Assembly: GCA_017408825.1 (NCBI GenBank)
Contig: JAFQTX010000040.1
Location: 1 to 62,179 of the forward strand
DNA length: 62,179 bases
Direction of reading: 5' to 3'
Origin: Alistipes sp.
GTDB lineage: Bacteria > Bacteroidota > Bacteroidia > Bacteroidales > Rikenellaceae
Shown here: positions 7,674 through 15,713 of the stretch, piece after piece
Layout of the letters: each line of letters starts with the position of its first letter
Position numbering within the stretch: position 1 is the first letter of the stretch
Program-made: the position numbers and the translations under genes
Notes under the pieces: generated by a model
What the model was told of the DNA's origin: nothing
Databases searched by the model: none
Seen by the model: the letters and a program-made list of their open reading frames with translations, nothing else

Positions 7674-9704
7674 ATGTCAGGACTTAAATTTGACAAACGT
7701 GAATTGGGCAACTTGGAGTACTCGCTCGACAGAGAGGTGCTTGCTACGGATCGCCGTGGTGGCTATATGAGTACTACGATAGTTGGCTGCAACACACGTA
7801 AATATCACGGTCTGATGGTCGCACCCATCGACCAGAGCGATCGCACATATGTGCTACTGTCGTCGCTCGACGAAACCATCATCCAACACGACCAGTCGTT
7901 CAACCTCGCTATACACCGTTTCAATGGTGTGTATGAGCCTCGAGGACACAAGTATATCACCGACTTCGAGTATACACCCACGCCAACTATCACCTATCGC
8001 ATAGGTGGTGTGGTGCTACGCAAAGAGTTACTATGGATTCATAAGCGCACACAGCTGATGATCCGCTACACGCTGCTCGATGCCCACTCAGAGACCACAC
8101 TGCGCCTACGTCCTCTGCTGGCCTTCCGTGATAAGCACTCGCTGTCGAAGGCTAACATGGAGGCTGACGGCCGAGCCTACCCTATCCCTTATGGCGTTAA
8201 GTGCCGCCTTTATGAGGGTTTCCCATGGTTGCATATGCAGCTCAACAAGGAGGATGCCGAGTTTATCGCTGCCCCCGACTGGTACTACAACTTTGAGTAT
8301 CAGAAGGAGATACGCCGTGGCTACGAGGGTCACGAGGACCTGCTCTCGACGGGCTATTTCGAGTTTAAGATTAACAAGGGCGAGAGCGTGATATTCTCGG
8401 CAGCTACTGACCTTATGGCATCGCCCGAGACAATATCGGCAGTATACGAGGCATCGCTTGCACGCCGCACACATAAGATCGACCTTATCAGCTGCCTCGA
8501 GCACTCGGCACGTCAGTTTGTCATCCGCCGTGGCGAGAACCGCACAGAGGTGGTTGCAGGCTACCCCTGGTTTGGTCCATTTATGGAGGATACATTTATG
8601 GCACTCCCAGGCCTTACGCTCACACAAGGCCATAAGGAGGACTGTATAGATGTTCTCGACACCGCTGTTCGTGACTTCGAGTCGAGCGGCCTACTTGAGG
8701 GACGATCACTCCCTGCCGCTGTCGATGCTCCACTATGGTTCTTCTTCACACTCCAGCAGCTCGAGGGTCACATCACCCAGAAGGAGCTGTGGGCAAAGTA
8801 TGGCACAACGATGAAACGCATCCTTGAGGCCTATCGAGGAGGCTTCGGCGAGGAGGTCAAGTTGCATCCAAACGGTCTTATATGGGCCTCGGCAGAGCGC
8901 CCACTAACCTGGATGGGCACTATCGTTGATGGCGAGCCTATCACACCACGTCGTGGCTACCCAGTAGAACTTCAGGCTCTGTGGTATAACGCCGTAGAGT
9001 ACACCTTGGCAGTGGCTAAGAAGCAGGGCGACAAGGCTTTTGTTGCCGAGTGGAAGGATGAGCCAAGTAAGACTAAGGCAGCCTTTATCTCTAAGTTCTG
9101 GCTTGAGGAGGAGGGCTACTTGGCAGACTACGTAAACTATGATGAGGTTAATAAGTTCATACGTTGTAACATGGCTGTGGCCTGCGGTCTTGACTACCGT
9201 ATGCTCAACGACGAGCAGCTTGTAGCCACACTGCAAACCATACATCAGCACCTACTCACCCCACGTGGTTTGCGCACCCTATCGCCACGTAATATGCTCT
9301 ACAAGTCGAACTACAACGAGGATCAGCGTTCGCAGGACCTTGCATCACGCAACGGCTCGGCATGGGTATGGCCTTTGATGTTCTACGTTAAGGCTTGCTT
9401 CGAGCTCAGCGGCGCAAACTACGTCTCAGAGGCCGCGCGCATTGTTGAGGCCTTCGACGAGGAGCTACAGACAAAGTGCGTAGGCTCACTCTCAGAGCGC
9501 TTCGAGGGTGACCCACCACACGGTCCACGTGGATCGGTGTCGCACGCAACATCTGTTGCAGGTCTACTCTTTATCAACGACCTCATCAACAAATACGCAC
9601 CCAAGAAGCCAGCACGCAAGAGCTGCAAGAAAGCAACACCAAAGGCTGAGTGCTCGGAGGAGAAGCCAAAGAGAAAGTGTGCACGCAAGAGTGTAAAAAA
9701 GTAA
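7674..9704 (+). CDS. Glycogen debranching enzyme (archaeal-type, GDE N + GDE C domains)
   Basis: An N-terminal GDE domain (RRGGYMSTTIVGCNTRKYHG) binds glucan, and a C-terminal (alpha/alpha)6 barrel of amylo-1,6-glucosidase type follows. Its FGPFMEDTFMALPGL, NGLIWASAERPLTWM and ASRNGSAWVWPL segments are active-site strands of that family. It removes alpha-1,6 branches from glycogen. The start at 7674 (MSGLKFDKRELGNLEYS) is preferred to 7599, since the extra 25 residues are unlike the family. A lysine- and cysteine-rich tail of about 35 residues (KKPARKSCKKATPK and similar) is unusual. First gene of a three-gene operon. Confidence 0.9.
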   Translation: MSGLKFDKRELGNLEYSLDREVLATDRRGGYMSTTIVGCNTRKYHGLMVAPIDQSDRTYVLLSSLDETIIQHDQSFNLAIHRFNGVYEPRGHKYITDFEYTPTPTITYRIGGVVLRKELLWIHKRTQLMIRYTLLDAHSETTLRLRPLLAFRDKHSLSKANMEADGRAYPIPYGVKCRLYEGFPWLHMQLNKEDAEFIAAPDWYYNFEYQKEIRRGYEGHEDLLSTGYFEFKINKGESVIFSAATDLMASPETISAVYEASLARRTHKIDLISCLEHSARQFVIRRGENRTEVVAGYPWFGPFMEDTFMALPGLTLTQGHKEDCIDVLDTAVRDFESSGLLEGRSLPAAVDAPLWFFFTLQQLEGHITQKELWAKYGTTMKRILEAYRGGFGEEVKLHPNGLIWASAERPLTWMGTIVDGEPITPRRGYPVELQALWYNAVEYTLAVAKKQGDKAFVAEWKDEPSKTKAAFISKFWLEEEGYLADYVNYDEVNKFIRCNMAVACGLDYRMLNDEQLVATLQTIHQHLLTPRGLRTLSPRNMLYKSNYNEDQRSQDLASRNGSAWVWPLMFYVKACFELSGANYVSEAARIVEAFDEELQTKCVGSLSERFEGDPPHGPRGSVSHATSVAGLLFINDLINKYAPKKPARKSCKKATPKAECSEEKPKRKCARKSVKK

Positions 9705-9723
9705 AACGTAAAATATATTGATT

Positions 9724-11040
9724 ATGAGAGTCTTAATGTTCGGATGGGAGTTTCCTCCCCATATCGCCGGAGGCCTTGGCACTGCCTGCTATGGTATGAC
9801 TCAGGGCTTGGCTCGCAACGACGTGGAGGTTATCTTCGTGATGCCCAAGGCATCGGGTGACGAGGATCAGAGCTTTGTCAAGGTTGTAAATGCCAGCGAC
9901 GTCGAGGCACACTACTGCGACTCAAGCATCGAGGGCGCCGACGACATAATGCGTAAGATATCGTTCATCCATATCGACTCAAATATGGTGCCCTACATCT
10001 CGCCTGAGGAGTGGGCTACCTATCGTGAGGGCTATGAGCGCACAGGCAAGAAGTTCTGGGAGCGCAAGGGTGATAGCTGGACTCAGCGCTACACCTTCTC
10101 GGGTAAGTATGGTGCAAATATTATGGAGGAGGTTGCTCGCTATGCAGTTGTTGCTGCCGAGGTGGCAAAACAGCTCGAGGGGCAGTTCGATGTTATCCAC
10201 GCCCACGACTGGCTGACATACTTTGCCGGTATTGCAGCTAAGAGAGTGTCGGGCAAACCTCTGGTAGTGCATATGCACGCTACGTCGTTCGACCGCTCGT
10301 CAAGCGACAATATCGATACTCGTGTATACGAGATTGAGCGTGCAGGTATGCAGGCTGCCGACATGGTTATTGCCGTGTCACACCTCACACGTAACATCGT
10401 TATCAACAAGTACGATATCGACCCTGATAAGGTTGTCGCTGTACACAATGCTGTTCAGTTTGCCGAGAACGACAATCCACTCCCTGAGCGTGGTGTCGAT
10501 GACAAGATCGTAACGTTCCTTGGCCGCATCACCTTCCAGAAGGGTCCCGACTACTTTATCGAGGCAGCAGCCAAGGTGCTTAAGCGAGTACCTAACGTGC
10601 GCTTTGTGATGGCAGGCTCGGGCGATATGATGAACCACTGTATTCGCCGTGCTGCGCAGCTCGGCATCTCGGATCGCTTCCACTTCACGGGCTTCCTCAA
10701 GGGCGACGATGTGCAGAAGATGTTCCAACTCTCGGACGTATATGTGATGCCTTCGGTATCGGAGCCATTCGGTATATCGCCACTCGAGGCTATGCGCTCT
10801 AACGTGCCCACGATCATCTCTAAGCAGAGCGGTGTTGCCGAGGTTTTGGACTACGCCGTGAAGGTCGATTACTGGGATGTTGATGCTATGGCCGACTCGA
10901 TATATGGCCTTATCACCTACCCAGCTCTTGCCAAGATGTTCTCGGAGAGGGGTATGGAGGAGGTTAATAACCTCAAATGGTTCAATGCCGCTGTGAAGAT
11001 CAAGAATGTATATCAGCAGGCTATCGACAAGTGTAAATAA
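9724..11040 (+). CDS. Glycogen synthase-like glycosyltransferase (GT4/GT5 type)
   Basis: This 438-residue GT-B fold enzyme begins MRVLMFGWEFPPHIAGGLG. The glycine-rich loop corresponds to the nucleotide-sugar loop of glycogen synthases, and DVIHAHDWLT is the second N-domain signature. The C-domain has VTFLGRITFQKGPDY and the E-x7-E motif SEPFGISPLEAM that grips the ribose of the donor. It probably extends alpha-1,4-glucan from ADP- or UDP-glucose. An in-frame TTG at 9718 is rejected in favour of the ATG at 9724. It sits 19 bp after the debranching enzyme gene and 18 bp before GH57. Confidence 0.9.
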   Translation: MRVLMFGWEFPPHIAGGLGTACYGMTQGLARNDVEVIFVMPKASGDEDQSFVKVVNASDVEAHYCDSSIEGADDIMRKISFIHIDSNMVPYISPEEWATYREGYERTGKKFWERKGDSWTQRYTFSGKYGANIMEEVARYAVVAAEVAKQLEGQFDVIHAHDWLTYFAGIAAKRVSGKPLVVHMHATSFDRSSSDNIDTRVYEIERAGMQAADMVIAVSHLTRNIVINKYDIDPDKVVAVHNAVQFAENDNPLPERGVDDKIVTFLGRITFQKGPDYFIEAAAKVLKRVPNVRFVMAGSGDMMNHCIRRAAQLGISDRFHFTGFLKGDDVQKMFQLSDVYVMPSVSEPFGISPLEAMRSNVPTIISKQSGVAEVLDYAVKVDYWDVDAMADSIYGLITYPALAKMFSERGMEEVNNLKWFNAAVKIKNVYQQAIDKCK

Positions 11041-11058
11041 TAATAAAGGTAACTATAT

Positions 11059-12237
11059 ATGAAGACAGTTTGTTTCTACTTTCAGGTACACCAGCCCTGG
11101 CGTTTGAAGACCTATCGTTTCTTCCAGATGGGCAAAGACCATAACTACTTGGACGATTTCAGCAATCGTGCTATTATGCAGAAGATTGCTCGTGAGTGCT
11201 ATCTACCGATGAATGCCCTGCTTCTCAGCCTTATCGAGAAGCATAATGGCGCTTTCAAGTGTACATTCTCAATCACAGGCTCTGCCGTAGAGCAGTTCAA
11301 GGCCTATGCTCCCGAGGTGCTCGAGTCGTTCAAGCAGCTCGCAGCCACAGGCCACGTAGAGTTCCTTGGCGAGACCTACTCACACTCTTTGGCATCGTTA
11401 TACTCTGTGGATGAGTTCAAGCAGGAGGTGAAGCTCCACTCTCAGATGCTTAAGGAGGAGTTCGGCGTTAAGCCTACGGCCTTCCGCAACACTGAGCTTA
11501 TCTACTCTGACGATATTGCCAAGGCTGTTCAGGGTATGGGCTTCAAGACTATGTTGGCTGAGGGTGCTAAGCATATCCTTGGCTGGAAGTCGCCAAACTT
11601 TGTATATACCGACGCTGTGGACAACAAGCTACGACTGTTGTTGCGCAACTATAAACTCTCGGACGATATTGCCTTCCGCTTCTCGAATGAGGGATGGCCC
11701 GAGTGGCCACTTACGGCCGATAAGTTTGCACAGTGGGCCGCTTCGGAGACAGGCGATGTTGTAAACCTCTTTATGGACTACGAGACCTTCGGTGAGCACC
11801 AGAAGGCTTCGACAGGCATCTTCGACTTTATGAAGAGCCTGCCCGATGCTATGTTGGCTACTGGCGAGCTGGAGTTTGCTACCGCCAGCGAGGCTGCAAA
11901 GAAGCTCCAGCCTGTTGCCGTTCTCCACTGCCCATATGCTATGTCGTGGGCCGATGAGGAGCGTGATGTCACCGCATGGCTGGGCAACGATATGCAGAAC
12001 GAGGCATTTAACAAGCTCTATGCTCTTGCGCCAAAGATTAAGAAGGCTAAGAGTAAGGACTTCGAGTTTGTATGGCACTTTATGCAGAACTCCGACCACT
12101 TCTACTATATGGCGACTAAGTGGTTCTCTGATGGCGACGTACACTCATATTTCAACCCTTATGGCTCTGCCTACGAGGCATTTATCAACTATATGAACGT
12201 GTTGGCCGACTTCGAAATCGAGCTTAATAAACTTTAG
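11059..12237 (+). CDS. GH57 family alpha-glucan hydrolase or transferase
   Basis: This 392-residue protein begins MKTVCFYFQVHQPWRLK, the His-Gln-Pro region 1 of GH57. The expected nucleophile Glu is in AFRNTELIYSDD (about residue 146), and the acid/base Asp in FMDYETFGEH (about residue 240). The family includes alpha-amylases, 4-alpha-glucanotransferases and branching enzymes, and sequence alone does not decide which. It has no signal peptide, so it acts in the cytoplasm on stored glycogen together with the two preceding genes. It is last in the operon, followed by a strong terminator. Confidence 0.9.
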   Translation: MKTVCFYFQVHQPWRLKTYRFFQMGKDHNYLDDFSNRAIMQKIARECYLPMNALLLSLIEKHNGAFKCTFSITGSAVEQFKAYAPEVLESFKQLAATGHVEFLGETYSHSLASLYSVDEFKQEVKLHSQMLKEEFGVKPTAFRNTELIYSDDIAKAVQGMGFKTMLAEGAKHILGWKSPNFVYTDAVDNKLRLLLRNYKLSDDIAFRFSNEGWPEWPLTADKFAQWAASETGDVVNLFMDYETFGEHQKASTGIFDFMKSLPDAMLATGELEFATASEAAKKLQPVAVLHCPYAMSWADEERDVTAWLGNDMQNEAFNKLYALAPKIKKAKSKDFEFVWHFMQNSDHFYYMATKWFSDGDVHSYFNPYGSAYEAFINYMNVLADFEIELNKL

Positions 12238-12255
12238 TCGTCATAGACTAAGATG

Positions 12256-12301
12256 ATGACCGCTGCCTCGAAAGGTGGCGGTCATTTTTTTTGGGGGGGG
12301 G
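12256..12301 (+). terminator. Terminator of the glycogen operon, followed by a G9 tract
   Basis: ATGACCGC (12256-12263) pairs with GCGGTCAT (12278-12285), followed by eight T (12285-12292) and then nine G (12293-12301). The stem and T-run are typical of intrinsic termination. The adjoining G9 homopolymer is unusual. Confidence 0.85.
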
Positions 12302-12321
12302 TCAAAGAGTCTTGATTACAA

Positions 12322-12450
12322 TAAGACAATTAAGATGGTTGCGGCCGAGAGCTCCAACGGCCGAGACCAACAACAGCCGAAACCAACAACGGCCGAGGCC
12401 ACAACGTGATACCCGACCTCGTAATGGTCTTAATGGTCCTAATGGTCTTA
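12322..12450 (+). repeat. Dispersed intergenic element, 9-mer arm type, copy 2
   Basis: The left arm TAAGACAATTAAGATGGTTGCGG runs into repeated CAACGGCCGA-type units. The shared core GATACCCGACCTCGTAATGG (12408-12427) follows, and then TAATGGTCC/TAATGGTCT 9-mers. It is directly followed by the GGGGAGACT array, so two element types are joined here. The whole interval 12302-12852 holds no gene. Confidence 0.9.
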
Positions 12451-12454
12451 AACT

Positions 12455-12595
12455 GGGGAGACTGGGGAGACTGGGGAGACTGGGGAGACTGGGGAGACTG
12501 GGGATGCTGGGGAATTTAAGGAGATTAGGGATAGTGATCCCCATTGTCCCCATCATCCCCATCTTCCCTGACATCGTCCCTGAAACCACTCCCCG
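12455..12595. repeat. GGGGAGACT 9-bp tandem array with inverted C-rich arm, copy 2
   Basis: There are five exact GGGGAGACT units (12455-12499), one GGGGATGCT and one GGGGAATTT. C-rich 9-mers such as ATCCCCATT, GTCCCCATC and ATCCCCATC (12537-12565) follow and are complementary to the G-rich arm. The 19-bp end TCCCTGAAACCACTCCCCG (12577-12595) is identical to copy 1. Confidence 0.9.
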
Positions 12596-12640
12596 ACCCA
12601 ATTTTTGATTAGAAGGCTGCAGATACAACGCTCGGCAAAA

Positions 12641-12685
12641 ATGCCACCGATGGGTAGTACTTGACGTACGTCCCATTGGTGGCAT
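12641..12685. terminator. Conserved-loop hairpin B between convergent operons
   Basis: ATGCCACCGATGGG (12641-12654) pairs with CCCATTGGTGGCAT (12672-12685) with one G-T position. The loop holds GTAC-TTGAC-GTAC (12657-12669). It is flanked by an A-run on the left and TCTTTT on the right, so it could terminate in either direction. The loop sequence matches hairpins A, C and D. Confidence 0.75.
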
Positions 12686-12768
12686 CTTTTGTTAGCGGCG
12701 GTAGATGCGGCCTTATGGTCGAAAATTATTTTTGATTAGAGGGTCGTAGATGTGGCCTCGATTAAGAG

Positions 12769-12815
12769 ATTGCCCCGGATGGGACATACTTGGCGTATTT
12801 CCCATTCGGGGCAAT
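12769..12815. terminator. Conserved-loop hairpin C downstream of gcvP
   Basis: ATTGCCCCGGATGGG (12769-12783) pairs with CCCATTCGGGGCAAT (12801-12815) with one G-T position. The loop is ATAC-TTGGC-GTAT (12786-12798). It lies 38 bp beyond the gcvP stop and probably serves as its terminator, although no long T-run follows on the minus strand. Confidence 0.65.
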
Positions 12816-12852
12816 GATTGAGAGGCCGCAGATGCGGCCCTATAATCGAAAA

Positions 12853-15684
12853 TTACATGCAGCGGCACACAAGATTACGATCACCATAACCATTATCAAT
12901 CTTGGTGACGTATGGGAAGAACTTACCCTCTACAATCCACTCGAGTGGGAATGCCGCCTCCTCACGAGAGTATGGGTGGTTCCACTCGCCAGCAAGCTCA
13001 CGTGCTGTGTGTGGAGCATTAACAACAACATTGTCGGCATTGCCCGAAGCTGCTGCTGCCTCACACTCACGCTTAATCTGGATGAGCGCCTCGATGAAGC
13101 GGTCCATCTCTGCCTTAGACTCACTCTCGGTAGGCTCAACCATCAAGGTCTCGTGTACAGGGAATGAGAGTGTAGGAGCGTGGTAGCCATAGTCCATAAG
13201 GCGGTGTGCGATATCGCCACAGTCGATGTTATAGTCGTGCTTGAAGCGTGTGAGGTCGAGGATCATCTCGTGACCTACACGACCAGTCTCGCCAGAGTAG
13301 TAGGTGCGGTACTCGTGCTTAAGTGCCGATGACATATAGTTAGCGTTCACGATAGCTATCTCTGTCGAACGACGCAAGCCCTCGTAGCCGAGCATACGGA
13401 TGTAGCCGTAGGTGATTGGGAGCAACATTGCCGAGCCCCAAGGTGATGATGATACGGCTGTGATACCCTCCTCGCCACCAGTCTCCATAAGTGAGTGGGT
13501 AGGCAAGAACTTAACAAGGTGCTCAGCAACGCATACAGGACCTACACCAGGACCGCCACCGCCGTGAGGCATTGCAAAGGTCTTGTGGAGGTTGAGGTGA
13601 CATACATCAGCACCGATATAGCCTGGATTTGTAAGACCTACCTGGGCATTCATATTAGCACCATCCATATATACCTGACCACCAGCATCGTGTACAGCAT
13701 CTACGATGTCACGAATACGGCTCTCAAATACACCATGAGTCGATGGATATGTCACCATCAAGCCATAGAGCTCCGAAGCGTGCTCTTCGGCCTTGCGCTT
13801 AAGATCCTCGACGTCGATATTACCATTCTCGTCGCAAGCAACGATAACGATCTTCATACCCGCCATAGCTGCCGATGCAGGGTTGGTACCGTGTGCCGAT
13901 GATGGAATGAGGATGATGTTACGATAGCCCTGACCACGGCTCTGGTGGTAAGCACGGATGATCATAAGACCGGTATACTCACCCGCAGCACCTGAGTTAG
14001 GCTGAAGTGTACAACCAGCGAAGCCTGTGATCGTTGCGAGGTAGCCCTCAAGGTTGGCGATAAGCTCACGATAGCCCTCTGCCTGGTCGGCAGGAGCAAA
14101 TGGGTGCATATTCTGGAAGCCTGCCAATGATAGTGGCTGCATAAGCTGTGCTGCGTTGAGCTTCATAGTGCAAGAGCCGAGCGAGATCATAGAGTTCATC
14201 AACGAGATATCGCGCAACTCAAGGCGCTTGATATAACGCATCATCTCGGTCTCTGTGCGGTATGAGTTGAAGATCTTCTCGGTGAAGAAGTCGCTCTGGC
14301 GCTTAACATCGTCGGCGATAGCTGCAGCCTCAACATGCTTTACGGCCTTAGCCTTCTTGCCACGTGCCTCAGCAAAGATCTCAACGATGGTCTGAAGCTC
14401 AGCATCGGTGGTCACCTCGTCGAACGACATACGCACGCAGTCGTCTGCAGGATAGTAGAAGTTAATCTCACGTGCAAGGGCGATATTCTGAATTACAGAA
14501 GCCTCAGCCTCCACCTCAATGGTATCAAACATAGCCTTGGTGCGTACAACGTAGCCCATAGCCTCCAAAGCGCCCTTTACAGTGAGTGCAGCGGTGTGTG
14601 CGTTGAGTGCTGCACGCTGCAAACCCTCCTTACCATTATATATACAGTAGAAACCTACCATCGAAGCCATAAGGGCCTGTGCGGTACAGATGTTCGATGT
14701 AGCCTTCTCACGCTTAATATGCTGCTCACGCATCTGAAGTGACATACGTAGAGCCTTATTGCCAAGACGGTCTACCGATACGCCGATGATACGGCCAGGC
14801 ATCTGACGCTTGTAGGCATCACGTGTAGCCATGTATCCTGCGCTTGGGCCACCAAAGCCCATAGGGCAACCAAGACGCTGAGTAGTACCTACGGCGATAT
14901 CTGCGCCCCACTCTGCTGGCGACTTGAGCAGTGCCAACGACAGTAGGTCGGCAACAGCGGTAACGGTGACGCCTGCCTCGTGAGCCTTAGCTGCGAAGTC
15001 GGCATAGTTGCATACCTCGCCATTAGCTGCTGGGTACTGCAAGATAGCACCGAACTCCTTGCCTGAGAACTCGTAAGAAGAGAAGTCGTCACGGATAATC
15101 TCGATGCCGAATGGCTCTGCACGAGTAATAAGAACGTCGAAGGTCTGTGGGAAGATATTCTCATCCACAAAGATCTGGTTGCGACCCTGCTTCTGAGCCT
15201 CACGTGAGCGCAAAGCATACATCATAAGCATAGCCTCAGCTGCTGCTGTAGCCTCGTCGAGCAACGAGCAGTTAGCCACCTCCATACCCGTAAGCGAGAG
15301 GATAGCTGTCTGGAAGTTGAGCAGAGCCTCAAGACGACCCTGCGAAATCTCGGCCTGGTAGGGAGTATATGAGGTGTACCACGCTGGGTTCTCGAATACG
15401 TTGCGTGACACTACGGCAGGCACTACGTTAGGATAGTAGCCCATACCGATAAACGAACGGAAAGTACGGTTCTTCGATGCAAGCTCTGCGATGTGTGCTG
15501 CATACTCGTACTCGCTCATTGCCTCAGGGAGGTCGAGAGCCTTCTTAAGGCGAATATTCTGTGGGATAACCTGCTGGAGAAGCTCCTCAACAGAAGCTAC
15601 ACCGATGGTTGCGAGCATCTGCTCCAGATCCTCTTTAGAGTTTAGACCTACGTGGCGGTCTACAAAGCTGTCAAAGGTTTTCAT
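12853..15684 (-). CDS. gcvP: Glycine dehydrogenase (decarboxylating), P protein, fused single chain
   Basis: This 943-residue protein carries both halves found as separate subunits in Gram-positives. The N-half starts MKTFDSFVDRHVGLNSKEDLEQML. The C-half contains the PLP-lysine motif HLNLHKTFAMPHGGGGPG and SSAHGTNPASA. The P protein decarboxylates glycine and passes the aminomethyl group to lipoylated GcvH; no gcvH or gcvT is in the window. It follows the nucleoside kinase gene by 29 bp on the same strand and is probably cotranscribed with it. No glycine riboswitch is seen in that short gap. The stop codon lies at the edge of a repeated segment (12831-12855). Confidence 0.97.
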   Translation of the reverse strand: MKTFDSFVDRHVGLNSKEDLEQMLATIGVASVEELLQQVIPQNIRLKKALDLPEAMSEYEYAAHIAELASKNRTFRSFIGMGYYPNVVPAVVSRNVFENPAWYTSYTPYQAEISQGRLEALLNFQTAILSLTGMEVANCSLLDEATAAAEAMLMMYALRSREAQKQGRNQIFVDENIFPQTFDVLITRAEPFGIEIIRDDFSSYEFSGKEFGAILQYPAANGEVCNYADFAAKAHEAGVTVTAVADLLSLALLKSPAEWGADIAVGTTQRLGCPMGFGGPSAGYMATRDAYKRQMPGRIIGVSVDRLGNKALRMSLQMREQHIKREKATSNICTAQALMASMVGFYCIYNGKEGLQRAALNAHTAALTVKGALEAMGYVVRTKAMFDTIEVEAEASVIQNIALAREINFYYPADDCVRMSFDEVTTDAELQTIVEIFAEARGKKAKAVKHVEAAAIADDVKRQSDFFTEKIFNSYRTETEMMRYIKRLELRDISLMNSMISLGSCTMKLNAAQLMQPLSLAGFQNMHPFAPADQAEGYRELIANLEGYLATITGFAGCTLQPNSGAAGEYTGLMIIRAYHQSRGQGYRNIILIPSSAHGTNPASAAMAGMKIVIVACDENGNIDVEDLKRKAEEHASELYGLMVTYPSTHGVFESRIRDIVDAVHDAGGQVYMDGANMNAQVGLTNPGYIGADVCHLNLHKTFAMPHGGGGPGVGPVCVAEHLVKFLPTHSLMETGGEEGITAVSSSPWGSAMLLPITYGYIRMLGYEGLRRSTEIAIVNANYMSSALKHEYRTYYSGETGRVGHEMILDLTRFKHDYNIDCGDIAHRLMDYGYHAPTLSFPVHETLMVEPTESESKAEMDRFIEALIQIKRECEAAAASGNADNVVVNAPHTARELAGEWNHPYSREEAAFPLEWIVEGKFFPYVTKIDNGYGDRNLVCRCM

Positions 15685-15713
15685 TAGCTTAATTGTTTTA
15701 TTGTTGTTTTTGG

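Noticed and set aside
12302-12685. 127-residue frame with PSLPSLPSL repeats
   Set aside because: Same cause: the 9-bp GGGGAGACT array read in frame. It crosses two unrelated repeat elements and a hairpin.
15685-15713. Glycine riboswitch before gcvP
   Set aside because: Only 29 bp separate gcvP from the kinase gene, too short for a riboswitch.
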